From Hymenobacter telluris (GTDB lineage Bacteria > Bacteroidota > Bacteroidia > Cytophagales > Hymenobacteraceae), in the NCBI RefSeq assembly GCF_017313265.1, contig NZ_JAFLQZ010000008.1, forward strand, positions 124,001 through 188,000: a DNA stretch of 64,000 nucleotides, read 5' to 3'. The notes beneath the pieces were generated by a model. The model did not search any database and was not told the DNA's origin. It worked only from the letters and a program-made list of their open reading frames with translations. Of this stretch, positions 46,173 through 55,891 are shown piece after piece. The stretch's first letter is position 1. The number at the start of each line of letters is the position of its first letter. The position numbers and the translations under genes are program-made.

Positions 46173-47039
46173 ATGAACTACTCCACCTATACTTCCGAAC
46201 TGTACGAGCTGCCCGCCCTGCAAACCAGCGCCGCGCAGGCGTGGCCGGGGCTGCGGGTGGAGCGCTACCAACTGGCGGCCGGGGGAGTGCCCGCCCATTT
46301 TCACGCCCAGCACTTGCTGCTCATTCATCAGGCCGAGCAAGCGGTGCACTCCCACCGCCCGAACGGCAACCGGGTGGAGGAGGGCCTGTTCCAGCGTAAT
46401 GACACCGGCTTATATCCCGCCGGGGAGTACGGGCCCTCTGCCTGGGACGGGCCAGCTGATATCATCAACGTGCATATTGACCCCGATTGGCTGGAAAATC
46501 GGGCCCGCCAAAGCTTCGATCTGGCGTATTTCAACCTGCGGGAGCGGTTTCGGTTCGAGGACCCGTTACTACCCCATCTGGGGCGGCAATTGCTGACGGC
46601 GGCCGGCCGGGAGCATGCGCTGGGGCAGCTCTACACCGAGTCGGTGATGCACACGCTGGGCTACCACCTCATCGAGTACCACGCCACCTTCGAGCGGCGG
46701 ATTGCGGGCACCGGGGCGCGCCTGCCAGGGGTGGTGCTGGCCCGCATTGATGCGTATCTGGAAGCCGCGGCGGAGCAGACCATCACGCTGGCGGCGCTGG
46801 CCGAGCTGGCTAACCTGAGTATCTTTCATTTTGCCCGCCGCTTCAAGCTAACCACCGGCCACTCGCCCTACCAATACGTGCTGGACTGGAAAATCAAGCG
46901 GGCCCGGCAGCTGCTACGGGCCGGGGATTTGCCCATTGCCGCCATCAGTGATGCGCTGGGCTTTGCGTCACCGGGCCATTTTTCGGCGGCGTTCAAGCGG
47001 GCGGTGGGTCAGAGCCCGCGAGAGTTTCAGCACGGCTAG
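46173..47039 (+). CDS. AraC-family transcriptional regulator
   Basis: A 288-residue regulator. The N-terminal sensor half (about 1-175) resembles a cupin with DIINVHIDPDWLENRA. The C-terminal pair of helix-turn-helix motifs (about 190-285) reads LAELANLSIFHFARRFKLTTGHSPYQYV and ISDALGFASPGHFSAAFKRAVGQSPREF, the classic AraC signature. It lies 132 bases ahead of an alpha/beta hydrolase on the same strand and probably controls it. The effector is unknown. Confidence 0.93.
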   Translation: MNYSTYTSELYELPALQTSAAQAWPGLRVERYQLAAGGVPAHFHAQHLLLIHQAEQAVHSHRPNGNRVEEGLFQRNDTGLYPAGEYGPSAWDGPADIINVHIDPDWLENRARQSFDLAYFNLRERFRFEDPLLPHLGRQLLTAAGREHALGQLYTESVMHTLGYHLIEYHATFERRIAGTGARLPGVVLARIDAYLEAAAEQTITLAALAELANLSIFHFARRFKLTTGHSPYQYVLDWKIKRARQLLRAGDLPIAAISDALGFASPGHFSAAFKRAVGQSPREFQHG

Positions 47040-47171
47040 CCCGCCGGTATACTGCGCAAGAATCTGTAAGAAGACAGCACGAATCAGGCAACGCGCCGAC
47101 GGGGTGGAGGAGACCTTTGCAACACGCAAACCGGCAGTTGCCAGTTGCTTTCACCTTCAACGCACCTTCTT

Positions 47172-48146
47172 ATGAACACCCCATCTGCACCCAGCGCCAG
47201 CACGCAAAGCGCTGAACTCGACGCCTCAGTACCAGTTTCCTCCCAGGATCAGTACTCGGATCAGGAACTGGTCAAGAAGCTGCCCGGCTTTACCAACCAT
47301 TACGTTTCCGTCAATGGCATCCGGCTGCACTACGTGGAGGGCGGCAGCGGCCAACCCCTGATTTGCCTGCCGGGCTGGCCCCAAACCTGGTACTCCTTCC
47401 ACCCGGTAGCCACCCAGCTGGCCCAGCGCTACCGCGTCATCCTCCTCGACATCCGGGGCATGGGCAGCACCGAGAAGCCCGCAACCGGCTACGACAAAAA
47501 GACCATGGCCCAGGACGTGTACGCCCTGACGCAGCTACTCAACCTGCCCAAGGTAACGCTGATGGGCCACGACATCGGGGGCATGGTGGCCATGAGCTTC
47601 GCCTTCAACTACCCCGAGGCCACTGCCAAGCTTATTTTGCTGGACGGCAGCCACCCCAGTGAAGGTATGCGCCACATGGCCATGCTGCCCGCGCCGGGCA
47701 CCTTCGAGGCCAAGATGGATGGCAACAACCCCTATATGTGGTGGATGGCGTTCAACCAGATTAAAGAACTACCCGAGCAGCTGCTGGCCGGCCGTTTCCG
47801 CTACCTGCTCGACTGGCTTTTCAAGTACGTGATGATTGACGAGCGTCACATGACGGAATTTGACCGGGAAGTGTACGCCGCCGCTTACAATCAGCCGGAA
47901 AGCATTCGGGCAGCCACGGCCTGGTACCAGGCTTTCAACCAGGATATGGCGGACGCCAGCACTTACCCCCGCCTGACCATGCCCGTGCTCGGCATTGCCA
48001 GCTACGTGGCCTACAACCACATGAACATGGGCCTGCCCTACGTGGCCGAAAACGTGCAAGTCGTCGGCCTGCTCGACAGTGGCCACTATATGTTTGAAGA
48101 GAAGCCGGACTTGGTGCTGGAGGCCGTTTTCAACTTTATGCAATAG
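47172..48146 (+). CDS. Alpha/beta hydrolase with Asp nucleophile (epoxide hydrolase/dehalogenase-like)
   Basis: A 324-residue hydrolase. The nucleophile elbow is MGHDIGGMVAM with D134, as in epoxide hydrolases and haloalkane dehalogenases rather than serine esterases. The oxyanion segment LPGWPQTW (66-73) matches the HGxP region, and the catalytic histidine lies in LLDSGHYMFEEKPD. A Thr/Ser-rich N-terminus of 35 residues has no clear signal sequence. The start at MNTPSAPSAST is an ATG; an in-frame TTG occurs upstream. The adjacent AraC regulator suggests an inducible detoxification or catabolic role. Confidence 0.9.
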   Translation: MNTPSAPSASTQSAELDASVPVSSQDQYSDQELVKKLPGFTNHYVSVNGIRLHYVEGGSGQPLICLPGWPQTWYSFHPVATQLAQRYRVILLDIRGMGSTEKPATGYDKKTMAQDVYALTQLLNLPKVTLMGHDIGGMVAMSFAFNYPEATAKLILLDGSHPSEGMRHMAMLPAPGTFEAKMDGNNPYMWWMAFNQIKELPEQLLAGRFRYLLDWLFKYVMIDERHMTEFDREVYAAAYNQPESIRAATAWYQAFNQDMADASTYPRLTMPVLGIASYVAYNHMNMGLPYVAENVQVVGLLDSGHYMFEEKPDLVLEAVFNFMQ

Positions 48147-48171
48147 CCCACACACATCTGCTGGTTCTATT

Positions 48172-48220
48172 GGCCTACCTGGTGCGAGTTGCGTTACGCC
48201 ACACCCGCGCCAGGTAGGCC
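48172..48220. terminator. Hairpin terminator between convergent genes
   Basis: GGCCTACCTGG (48172-48182) pairs with CCAGGTAGGCC (48210-48220), 11 bases, with a 27-base loop, between the hydrolase and the APC permease. Confidence 0.7.
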
Positions 48221-48230
48221 TACTGGTTGG

Positions 48231-49634
48231 CTATGAGTGGGCTTGTTGCCGACGGAAGTACAGGAAAAACGGGAGTCCGGTCAGAATCAAGGCCAAGCCC
48301 AAAAGGGACTGAATGGGTTGCGTAACCACGGTATGGCCGGTGAACGTGAAGGCAAACAGCAGCAGCACGAGTTGCACGAACGGGTAACCGGGTACCGGGC
48401 CGGGGATGCGGCCTTGGCGCTTCATCTTCACGACGGCCACGGCCAGCAAGCCGTAGAACAGGAAGGTGGCGAAAATAACCAGGTCAGTCAGTTGCTCGAA
48501 GCTGCCAGAGACAATCAGCAAGCTACTCCAGGCCAGCGTGTAGAACAGCGCCCGATGTGGCGTGCGGTAGCGCGGGTGTACCACCGCGGCCGATTTGAAG
48601 AAGAACCCTTCCTGGGCCATGCGGAAATGTACGCGGGTGTGTGAGAGCAGCACCGAGTTGAGCGTGCCGAATACGCTCACTGAAATCAACACTGTAACGC
48701 CCGTTTTGCCCCACTTGCCCAGCAAAGCCTCCGCCACCACGGCCGCCCCAATTTCGTTTGGGCCCACGGCCGCCAGCTCGGCCAGGGGTAACGTGCGTAG
48801 GTACACGTAGTTGACCAGCACGTACAGCACAACAGCCACACCCACCCCGCCGATAATAGCCCGGGGGACGTTGCGGCGCGGATTCTTGATTTCGCCCGTA
48901 ACAAAGGAGAGGTCCACCCAACCATCGTAGGCCCAGAACACGCTGAGCAGCGCGCCAAAAAAAGCACTGCCCAACGACACGTCCCGCACCGGTACCACCG
49001 CCGCCGGGCCACCCGATTCCGGCGAAGCCAGAAACAAGCCCGCAACAACCAGCAAGAGAATACCTCCGATTTTGGCTGCCGTAAACACATTGCTGAGGTG
49101 GCCGCTGCCACTTACCCCGCGGTAATTCACCCAAGTAAGAACCGCCGCCGTGCCAATGGCCAGCAGCTTGATACCGGAGTCGGCGAAAGGGTACACCAGC
49201 TGGCCGATGGAGAAGTGCGCCCAAGCCTCGGCCGGGTTGGGCAGCGGTAGCAGGGCATTCATCGATTGGGCGAAGATGAACGCCAGCGCCGCTACCGAAG
49301 CCGAGCCGATGATGGCAAAATCCGTCCACCCGAACAGGAACGAGGCAAAATGGCCAAACGACAGCCGCAGGTACTCATACACGCCGCCTGATTCTTCGGT
49401 GAGCGAGGCCATGCCCGACAGGTTCAGGGCGCCGCAGATGGTTATCAGGCCCGCCACCACCCAGGCGGCCAGTATCCACTCCGCACTCAAGCCACTTTGC
49501 GCCAGCGGCACAATTTTCTTGAACACGCCGGAGCCAATCACAATGCCCGCCACCAGCATCGTCCCGCTCATCACCCCAAAGGCCCGAACCAGCGTGATGG
49601 GAGCAGCAACGGGTGATTTTTCTGGAATCTTCAT
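48231..49634 (-). CDS. APC-superfamily amino acid permease
   Basis: A 467-residue integral membrane transporter with about twelve helices. The first helix segment GTMLVAGIVIGSGVFKKI holds the glycine-rich substrate-binding unwound region (GSGVF), followed by ALNLSGMASLTEESGGVYEYLRLSFG. It resembles the LAT/SteT-like amino acid transporters that exchange or import neutral amino acids. No neighbouring catabolic gene reveals the substrate. The nearest gene upstream is the MBL hydrolase, behind two hairpins. Confidence 0.9.
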   Translation of the reverse strand: MKIPEKSPVAAPITLVRAFGVMSGTMLVAGIVIGSGVFKKIVPLAQSGLSAEWILAAWVVAGLITICGALNLSGMASLTEESGGVYEYLRLSFGHFASFLFGWTDFAIIGSASVAALAFIFAQSMNALLPLPNPAEAWAHFSIGQLVYPFADSGIKLLAIGTAAVLTWVNYRGVSGSGHLSNVFTAAKIGGILLLVVAGLFLASPESGGPAAVVPVRDVSLGSAFFGALLSVFWAYDGWVDLSFVTGEIKNPRRNVPRAIIGGVGVAVVLYVLVNYVYLRTLPLAELAAVGPNEIGAAVVAEALLGKWGKTGVTVLISVSVFGTLNSVLLSHTRVHFRMAQEGFFFKSAAVVHPRYRTPHRALFYTLAWSSLLIVSGSFEQLTDLVIFATFLFYGLLAVAVVKMKRQGRIPGPVPGYPFVQLVLLLFAFTFTGHTVVTQPIQSLLGLALILTGLPFFLYFRRQQAHS

Positions 49635-49710
49635 TCCTCAAGGTAGCGGGTTTTGGTGCTGGGGTAGGGCATGGCTGATTGAATGATAATGGCGACTCAA
49701 CCAAAAACAG

Positions 49711-49742
49711 CCGCGCCGCCCGGATAGCTCCAGGCGGCGCGG
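49711..49742 (-). terminator. GC-rich hairpin, copy A of a repeated terminator-like element
   Basis: CCGCGCCGCC (49711-49720) and GGCGGCGCGG (49733-49742). About 50 bases around it match a second copy near 50864-50914, on the other side of the MBL gene. Confidence 0.65.
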
Positions 49743-49837
49743 GTTCTGCTTGCCGCCTGGCAGCAGGGAAAGGAGCCCCCACCTGATAGATGGCCACGAG
49801 TTACGGCAGCGCCTAAACGCACGCCAAGTTGGGGGCC

Positions 49838-49876
49838 AGAACGTCCTGTGGAGCCCGGTGCCTGGCAGGACGTTCT
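49838..49876 (-). terminator. Hairpin after the MBL hydrolase gene
   Basis: AGAACGTCCTG (49838-49848) and CAGGACGTTCT (49866-49876), perfect 11-base arms with a 17-base loop, just past the stop of the MBL gene. Confidence 0.75.
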
Positions 49877-49892
49877 ACGTTATGGGGGCGAC

Positions 49893-50669
49893 TTACTGAG
49901 CCGCCGGATACCAGTTGCGCAGCCGCACGTCAATTTTCTTGTTGGCCGTGTTCATGGTTTTCTTGAAGCCGTCCACGTCGCTCAGGCCGTTCTGGCCCCG
50001 GTAGTGATACGGATACACAATGCCGGGCTTAAAGGCCAACACGCCCTGCGCGGCCTGCTGCACGTCCATGGTGTAGGGCAGGTTCATGCACACGAAAGCC
50101 ACGTCGATGCCCTTGAGGGCGCGCATCTCGGCAATGTCTTCGGTGTCGCCGGACACATACACCTTTTTGCCGCCCAGGTTCAGCACGTAGCCATTGCCCC
50201 GGCCTTTGGTGTGCGGCGCGTCGGGCGCTTCGGGCAGGTTGTACATTGGAATAGCGGCTACACTCATGCCCAGTGTATCGAGCCGCTGCCCATTGCGCAG
50301 GATGCGGACCTGGGCTTTGTACTCGGCGGGCAGCTTATCGGCCACGGCCTGGGGCACTACCATCAGGGCCTTGCCCACGGAAAGCCCCGCCAGCGTCTTC
50401 GGGTCCAGGTGGTCGCCGTGAATGTCGGTGATAAGGATAACATCGGGGGCAGCCAGGCCAGCGTAGGCGGCGGCCCCGCCGTAGGGGTCCACGTAAATAG
50501 TCTTGCCGTTCCAGGTAAAGACCACGCTGCCGTGGGTGATGGGCTGCACCGTGAGCGGGCCTTTCTTGGTGGCAATCTGGTCGGCCGCCGCCCGCGGCGC
50601 GGGGGCGGTTTGGGCAGGCGCCTGCGTGGCAACCGACGCCAGGGCCGCGAGGATAAGGGTGGATTTCAT
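49893..50669 (-). CDS. Secreted MBL-fold metallo-hydrolase (UlaG-like)
   Basis: A 258-residue exported metallo-beta-lactamase-fold protein with a signal peptide to APAQT. The metal motif reads TDIHGDHLD (a D-x-H-x-D-H variant of HxHxDH), followed by SGDTEDIAEM and YPYHYRGQ with the later histidine. This pattern is typical of the UlaG/YcjY-like branch, whose members hydrolyse lactones or phosphodiesters; the substrate here is unknown. The gene is flanked by two copies of a GC-rich repeat. Confidence 0.88.
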   Translation of the reverse strand: MKSTLILAALASVATQAPAQTAPAPRAAADQIATKKGPLTVQPITHGSVVFTWNGKTIYVDPYGGAAAYAGLAAPDVILITDIHGDHLDPKTLAGLSVGKALMVVPQAVADKLPAEYKAQVRILRNGQRLDTLGMSVAAIPMYNLPEAPDAPHTKGRGNGYVLNLGGKKVYVSGDTEDIAEMRALKGIDVAFVCMNLPYTMDVQQAAQGVLAFKPGIVYPYHYRGQNGLSDVDGFKKTMNTANKKIDVRLRNWYPAAQ

Positions 50670-51004
50670 CGGTTTTCTGCTTGTTGGGTAAAAGGTACGA
50701 AGGGGGTGTTACGCAACTCGGCTTTCGACGTCTAGGCGGGCCGCAAGCGCATCAAGAAGTTTCAGATTGCTAACTAACCCACGGCGGGGGCGAAAGTTCG
50801 GCTAGCCACGCTTGCAAAGGGTAGCCGCCGTGTTGCTGGCGTGTAACACATGGGTGAAGCATGAAAAACGCCGCCCGGATTTCTCCAAGCGGCGCGGTGC
50901 CGGCTTGCCGCTGGTGCGGCGGAGGAGGCGCCGGCTTCTGTGGTTAGTTATGGGCTATAGCTCTACATAACTTCGCGCCCGCCGAAGGCGTTTTGTGAAA
51001 ATAG
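50670..51004. other. 335-base intergenic region with repeat copy B
   Basis: Upstream of the MBL gene and downstream of the AT-rich hypothetical gene. It contains CGCCGC (50869-50874) pairing with GCGGCG (50889-50894), the second copy of the element seen at 49706-49760. Nothing else stands out. Confidence 0.55.
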
Positions 51005-51904
51005 TTACGAAAATATCCATTCTTCAGTATTTCCGCCTATCATGAATAACCATCCATTTTTGTGGGTAAAAGAAATTCCGTGTTTATCAATAGTACATTC
51101 AAAGCTTGCTGGCTTTATTTTTAACGCTATTTTTTTCCTTGATTTATCTATACTATAAGCAGTATCAGGTGTTGATACTTCTAGTTTAATCTTATGATCT
51201 GTCTTTTCTATTGTATCTGTTACAAATAATTCAAGATACTCACCCTTAAATTCATGCGCTATGCCGTTGTAATCGTAAGCATATCCATTATTTGAGAAAT
51301 CACGAAGTATTTGTGTGGGGAGTTCCGAGAAAATTTCCCCCTTTATATCATCTCCCTCTTGGATTGAGAAAATTAACGAGCTTGGCTCTATCGTTTTTGT
51401 TTGAAAAATGTTGTCTCTAGGAATATTATATGCTATTTTAGTAATGTTCGATACTTTGCTATGCTTGTGAAGATTTTCGATAAGAGTGAGCTTGTTACTA
51501 GCAACTAAAGTAGAATCGATTATTTCTTGCATATAGGAATGTGCAGCTTCTGAATAGACTCTTAACCAGTCTAATATTTCAAGTGCAGTTTGCATTGAAA
51601 CTAATGGAGAGACTAGTTGTTTCGGTTGGTTTATTTGCTCTTCCCATTTGACAAGCATTACTAACATGCCTACCGCTGTAGTTTCTCTTTTGGAAAAGAC
51701 AAACCAGTTAATAGCTCCTACGACTTTTTGTATTTCTTGATAGGTAGGAACGTGGTTCTGCTTGTCCCACAACCGCAAAGTATCGTTAAGGAATACAGAA
51801 TTATGAATGCTTTCAATTAGTTTTAAAGCTTTTCGTTCCCCAAATTCTCTAGCATATTCATCGAAAATCTTCTTAGTAAAGAGTCGAATATTACTCAAAG
51901 CCAT
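51005..51904 (-). CDS. Hypothetical protein of low-GC origin
   Basis: A 299-residue protein I do not recognise. Residues 1-130 look helical (IFDEYAREFGERKALKLIESIHNS, KVVGAINWFVFSKRETTAVGMLVMLVKWEE). The second half looks like a beta domain (DYNGIAHEFKGEYLELFVTDTIEK). There is no signal peptide or membrane span, so it is probably cytoplasmic. Its DNA is much richer in A and T, with A/T-ending codons, than the flanking genes, which suggests horizontal transfer. It might be a mobile defence or restriction-associated protein, but the sequence gives no direct support for that. Confidence 0.8.
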   Translation of the reverse strand: MALSNIRLFTKKIFDEYAREFGERKALKLIESIHNSVFLNDTLRLWDKQNHVPTYQEIQKVVGAINWFVFSKRETTAVGMLVMLVKWEEQINQPKQLVSPLVSMQTALEILDWLRVYSEAAHSYMQEIIDSTLVASNKLTLIENLHKHSKVSNITKIAYNIPRDNIFQTKTIEPSSLIFSIQEGDDIKGEIFSELPTQILRDFSNNGYAYDYNGIAHEFKGEYLELFVTDTIEKTDHKIKLEVSTPDTAYSIDKSRKKIALKIKPASFECTIDKHGISFTHKNGWLFMIGGNTEEWIFS

Positions 51905-51920
51905 AAAACACGGGAGAGTT

Positions 51921-51951
51921 TTTGTGCTGGATATTTCTTATCCAGCACAAA
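51921..51951 (-). terminator. Hairpin terminator of icmF
   Basis: Perfect 13-base arms (51921-51933 and 51939-51951) with a TTTCT loop and an A-run to the right. It lies 16 bases from the icmF stop. Confidence 0.85.
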
Positions 51952-51966
51952 AAAAATAATTTAAAA

Positions 51967-54900
51967 CTACATATTCCGGCGATACTGCCCGCCGACTTCA
52001 AACAGCGCATTTGTAATCTGGCCGAGCGAGCAGAACTTCACGGTTTCGATGAGTTCCTCGAAGAGGTTGCCGTTGGCAATGGCTACTTGTTGCAGCTGCT
52101 TTAGGCGCTGCTCGGCGGTGCCTTCGTTGCGGGCGTGCAGGTTCTGGAGCATCGTAATCTGATACTGCTTTTCCTCCTCCGTGGCGCGGATTACCTCGGC
52201 CGGGATGACCGTGGGCGACCCTTTCGAGGAAAGGAAGGTGTTCACGCCGATGATGGGGTATTCGCCGGTGTGCTTCAGCATCTCGTAGTGCATGCTTTCC
52301 TCCTGAATCTTGCCGCGCTGGTACATGGTTTCCATGGCCCCGAGCACGCCGCCGCGCTCCGTAATGCGGTTGAACTCCATCAGCACGGCTTCTTCCACCA
52401 GGTCGGTTAGCTCTTCGATGATGAAAGAGCCTTGCAGCGGGTTTTCGTTTTTGGCCAAACCCAGCTCCCGGTTGATGATGAGCTGGATGGCCATAGCCCG
52501 GCGCACCGATTCCTCGGTGGGCGTGGTGATGGCCTCATCGTAGGCGTTGGTGTGCAGCGAGTTGCAGTTGTCGTAGATGGCGTAGAGGGCCTGCAACGTA
52601 GTGCGGATGTCGTTGAAGTCGATTTCCTGCGCGTGCAGGCTCCGGCCGCTGGTCTGGATGTGGTACTTCAACATCTGCGAGCGGGCGTTGGCACCGTACT
52701 TCAGCTTCATGGCCTTGGCCCAGATGCGGCGCGCCACGCGGCCAATTACGGCGTACTCCGGGTCGATGCCGTTGGAGAAGAAGAACGACAGGTTGGGCGC
52801 GAAGTCGTTCACGTCCATGCCGCGGCTCACGTAGTACTCCACGAAGGTGAAGCCGTTGCTGAGGGTGAGGGCCAGCTGCGTGAGCGGGTTGGCGCCGGCC
52901 TCGGCAATGTGGTAGCCGGAAATCGACACCGAATAGAAGTTGCGGACCTTCTCCTTGATGAAGTATTCCTGCACGTCGCCCATCAGGCGCAACGCAAACT
53001 CGGTGCTGAAAATACAGGTGTTCTGAGCCTGGTCTTCCTTTAGAATGTCGGCCTGCACGGTGCCGCGCACCTGGCTGAGCGTGCGCGCCTTGATGGTGGC
53101 GTACACGTCGGCGGGCAACACCTGGTCACCCGTCACGCCGAGCAGCAGCAGGCCGAGGCCATCGTTGCCGGCCGGTAGCTCGCCCTGGTAGCTTGGGCGC
53201 GTGCTGCCTTTTTCCTTATAAATAACCTCGATTTTCTGGTTGACTTCCGCTTCCAGCCCGTTTTCCTTGATATACAGCTCGCACTGCTGATCAATGGCGG
53301 CATTCATGAAAAACGCGGCCAGCGTGGCGGCGGGGCCATTTATCGTCATCGACACCGAGGTGCTCGGGTTGGCGAGGTTGAAGCCGGAGTACAGCTTCTT
53401 GGCGTCGTCGAGGCAGGCAATGCTCACCCCGGCGTTACCGATTTTGCCGTAGATATCGGGCCGGTGGTCGGGGTCCTCGCCGTAGAGCGTCACCGAGTCG
53501 AAGGCGGTGCTCAGGCGCTTGGCCGGCAAGCCCGCCGATACGTAGTGGAAGCGGCGGTTGGTGCGCTCGGGGCCACCTTCGCCGGCAAACATACGGGTTG
53601 GGTCTTCGCCTTCGCGCTTAAACGGGAACACGCCGGCGGTGTACGGGAATTCGCCGGGCACGTTTTCTTGCAGCTGCCAGCGCAGTAAGTCGCCCCACGC
53701 GGTATAGCGGGGGAGGCTTACCTTCGGAATCTGCTGGCCCGAGAGGCTGGTGGTGTGCGTCTGGATGCGGATTTCCTTGTCGCGCACCTTGAACACAAAC
53801 TCCGGCGCTTTGTAGGCGGCTACCTTTTGCGGCCAGGTCTCCAGAAGTTTCCAGTTCTGTCTGTCCAGCCGAAGCTTGACCTCTTCGAAGGTGCTCTCCA
53901 GGCCGGCCACGAGTGCTGCGGGTCCGACTCCGTGGCCGCCGTCCCCAGCGCCAGTTCCTCCACTGGTGGCGTTTGCTCCGAGGCTTTCAACGGCTCCGAT
54001 GGCTTCCCGGAGTCCAAAGAGCTGCTGGGCCACTGCCGATTGTTTATCAACCCACTGGTCATATTGATGGATGGTTTCGGTTATTTCGGAAAGGTACCGC
54101 GTGCGGTGCGGCGGAATGATGTAAATCTTCTCGGAGTCCGTGGTGCTGGTTTCCAGCTGCGAGGCGAACGGCACGCCGGTTTTCTGTTCTACGGTAGCCA
54201 GCAGCGCCCGGTACAGCCGGTTCATGCCGGGGTCGTTGAACTGCGAGGCGATGGTGCCAAACACCGGCATATCGTCCAGCGGCTTGTCCCAGAGGCCGTG
54301 GTTGCGCTGGTACTGCTTGCGCACGTCGCGCAGCGCGTCCAGGGCCCCGCGCTTGTCGAACTTGTTGAGGGCAATAACGTCGGCAAAATCGAGCATGTCG
54401 ATTTTTTCCAGCTGGGTGGCCGCGCCGTACTCGGGCGTCATCACGTAGAGGCTGGCGTCGGAATGCTCGATGATTTCGGTGTCGGACTGGCCGATGCCGG
54501 ACGTTTCCAGGATAATCAGGTCGAAGTCGGCGGCGCGCACCACGTCCACAGCATCCTGCACGTACTTGCTCAAGGCCAGATTGCTCTGGCGAGTGGCCAA
54601 GCTGCGCATGTACACCCGCGGCGAGTTGATGGCGTTCATCCGGATACGGTCGCCGAGCAGGGCCCCGCCGGTTTTGCGCTTGCTCGGGTCAACCGATATA
54701 ATGGCAATGGTCTTCTCGGGGAAATCCAGCAGGAAGCGCCGCACCAACTCATCTACCAACGACGATTTGCCCGCGCCGCCCGTGCCCGTAATGCCCAGGA
54801 TAGGAGCGGTGTGAGTTGCCGGTTGTGAGTTGCCAGTTGCCTGCTCGTTCTGGCTGCCGTTAGAAACTGACAACTCAGAACTGACAACTGGCAACTGAAC

Positions 54901-55458
54901 CCGAATCCGCTCGAACTCCTGCGGGAAGTTCTCGGCGGCCGAAATCAGGCGGCCGATGCTGCGGGCGTCTTTCTCTTTTACGTGGCCGGCTTCGCCGTTC
55001 AGGTTCTGGCCGGTTGGGAAGTCAGCGCGTTCCAGCAAGTCGTTGATCATGCCCTGCAAGCCCATGGCGCGGCCATCGTCGGGGGAGTAGATGCGGGTGA
55101 TGCCGTGCTGCTGCAGCTCCTCGATTTCGGAAGGCAGAATCACGCCGCCGCCCCCGCCGAAAATCTTGACGTGCCCCGCGCCGCGCTCCTGCAACAGGTC
55201 GTACATGTACTTGAAGTACTCGTTGTGGCCGCCCTGGTAGGAAGTAATGGCAATGGCCTGCGCATCTTCCTGGATGGCACAATCCACGATTTCCTGCACC
55301 GAGCGATTGTGGCCCAGGTGAATAACTTCGGCGCCGCTGCTCTGGATAATGCGGCGCATGATGTTGATGGCGGCGTCGTGCCCATCAAAGAGGGCCGCCG
55401 CCGTCACGATACGAACGTGGTTCTGGGGCTTATACGGAGCTACGGGAGCTGCTTGCAT
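51967..55458 (-). CDS. icmF: Fused isobutyryl-CoA mutase with G-protein chaperone
   Basis: A 1163-residue adenosylcobalamin enzyme that interconverts isobutyryl- and n-butyryl-CoA and carries its own GTPase chaperone. Order: B12-binding domain (about 14-150; DGHDAAIN at 25-32 holds the cobalt-ligand His, with GGGGGV near 101-106), MeaI-type GTPase (about 219-420; P-loop GTGGAGKSS and NKFDKRGA), linker, then the mutase barrel (about 560-1163). This is the IcmF architecture. The joint between the first two domains (residues 187-217) is encoded by an imperfect palindromic repeat. A second low-complexity insert occurs in the later linker ([14 protein letters not shown]). TACCTTTG upstream is its likely promoter. 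Confidence 0.95.
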   Translation of the reverse strand: MQAAPVAPYKPQNHVRIVTAAALFDGHDAAINIMRRIIQSSGAEVIHLGHNRSVQEIVDCAIQEDAQAIAITSYQGGHNEYFKYMYDLLQERGAGHVKIFGGGGGVILPSEIEELQQHGITRIYSPDDGRAMGLQGMINDLLERADFPTGQNLNGEAGHVKEKDARSIGRLISAAENFPQEFERIRVQLPVVSSELSVSNGSQNEQATGNSQPATHTAPILGITGTGGAGKSSLVDELVRRFLLDFPEKTIAIISVDPSKRKTGGALLGDRIRMNAINSPRVYMRSLATRQSNLALSKYVQDAVDVVRAADFDLIILETSGIGQSDTEIIEHSDASLYVMTPEYGAATQLEKIDMLDFADVIALNKFDKRGALDALRDVRKQYQRNHGLWDKPLDDMPVFGTIASQFNDPGMNRLYRALLATVEQKTGVPFASQLETSTTDSEKIYIIPPHRTRYLSEITETIHQYDQWVDKQSAVAQQLFGLREAIGAVESLGANATSGGTGAGDGGHGVGPAALVAGLESTFEEVKLRLDRQNWKLLETWPQKVAAYKAPEFVFKVRDKEIRIQTHTTSLSGQQIPKVSLPRYTAWGDLLRWQLQENVPGEFPYTAGVFPFKREGEDPTRMFAGEGGPERTNRRFHYVSAGLPAKRLSTAFDSVTLYGEDPDHRPDIYGKIGNAGVSIACLDDAKKLYSGFNLANPSTSVSMTINGPAATLAAFFMNAAIDQQCELYIKENGLEAEVNQKIEVIYKEKGSTRPSYQGELPAGNDGLGLLLLGVTGDQVLPADVYATIKARTLSQVRGTVQADILKEDQAQNTCIFSTEFALRLMGDVQEYFIKEKVRNFYSVSISGYHIAEAGANPLTQLALTLSNGFTFVEYYVSRGMDVNDFAPNLSFFFSNGIDPEYAVIGRVARRIWAKAMKLKYGANARSQMLKYHIQTSGRSLHAQEIDFNDIRTTLQALYAIYDNCNSLHTNAYDEAITTPTEESVRRAMAIQLIINRELGLAKNENPLQGSFIIEELTDLVEEAVLMEFNRITERGGVLGAMETMYQRGKIQEESMHYEMLKHTGEYPIIGVNTFLSSKGSPTVIPAEVIRATEEEKQYQITMLQNLHARNEGTAEQRLKQLQQVAIANGNLFEELIETVKFCSLGQITNALFEVGGQYRRNM
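54811..54899. repeat. Palindromic repeat R6 inside icmF
   Basis: Left arm 54811-54841 and right arm 54869-54899 are imperfectly complementary (about 24 of 31), built from AGTTGCCAGTTG and CAACTGGCAACT words. It is read in frame and encodes residues about 187-217 ([19 protein letters not shown] onward) at the joint between B12-binding and GTPase domains. It resembles the gene-end palindromes in build but is inside a gene. Confidence 0.75.
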
Positions 55459-55490
55459 AGCAGGTGGGAATTGGGTGGAAATTGGGGTAG

Positions 55491-55498
55491 CAAAGGTA
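55491..55498 (-). promoter_or_regulatory. Minus-seven element of icmF
   Basis: TACCTTTG on the minus strand matches TAnnTTTG exactly and lies 32 bases ahead of the icmF start codon. No clear minus-33 element is visible, since the SUKH gene terminator occupies that space. Confidence 0.5.
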
Positions 55499-55506
55499 CG
55501 AAAAAA

Positions 55507-55529
55507 GCCCCGGCGGGGTGGCGCGGGGC
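55507..55529 (-). terminator. Hairpin terminator of the SUKH gene
   Basis: GCCCCG (55507-55512) and CGGGGC (55524-55529) with an A-run at the left edge, T-run on the minus strand, directly after the SUKH-like gene. Confidence 0.65.
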
Positions 55530-55534
55530 CTTTC

Positions 55535-55891
55535 TCACCAAGGGTCTTGTAAATAGACTAATAAGTCTTCGAGGGTACTTCCTATATAAGTGGCATTATC
55601 TGGAATATCACCAATGAACGGAATCGTGTATATGTTGCCTGTTTCTGTTTCGATGGCGCAGGCCTCACCAATTCCATAAGTTCCTATCAGGAAGAAACCA
55701 GGATAGTTTTCATCGGCATCATAGTCTTGGTTTATTCCTGCAACTTCAGGCAGTGGCCATAAGTGTAAATATTTGCCTTCTTCGAAATCGAAGATTTTCT
55801 CATGAGTTTGACTCATGAGAACTATATACCATGTAGGTAATTGAAAATTCAAGTCTTCCACGTTATATATAGAAGCTATTCGTTCAACCAT
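55535..55891 (-). CDS. SMI1/KNR4 (SUKH) family immunity-like protein
   Basis: A 118-residue single-domain protein. The core [52 protein letters not shown] and [12 protein letters not shown] follows the SUKH fold, widely used as an immunity protein against polymorphic toxins. No toxin gene adjoins it, so it may be an orphan immunity gene or a housekeeping SUKH protein. DNA here is more AT-rich than neighbours, a sign of transfer. It overlaps the upstream gene by 16 bases, so both are in one operon. Confidence 0.82.
   Translation of the reverse strand: MVERIASIYNVEDLNFQLPTWYIVLMSQTHEKIFDFEEGKYLHLWPLPEVAGINQDYDADENYPGFFLIGTYGIGEACAIETETGNIYTIPFIGDIPDNATYIGSTLEDLLVYLQDPW

Noticed and set aside
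53755..54828. 357-codon plus-strand open frame opposite icmF
   Set aside because: It is the antisense shadow of a well-supported gene; high GC third positions keep the opposite frame open, and the translation has no family character.
54811..54899. CRISPR-like repeat cluster
   Set aside because: The repeat words are short, inverted rather than direct, have no spacers and are translated inside icmF.
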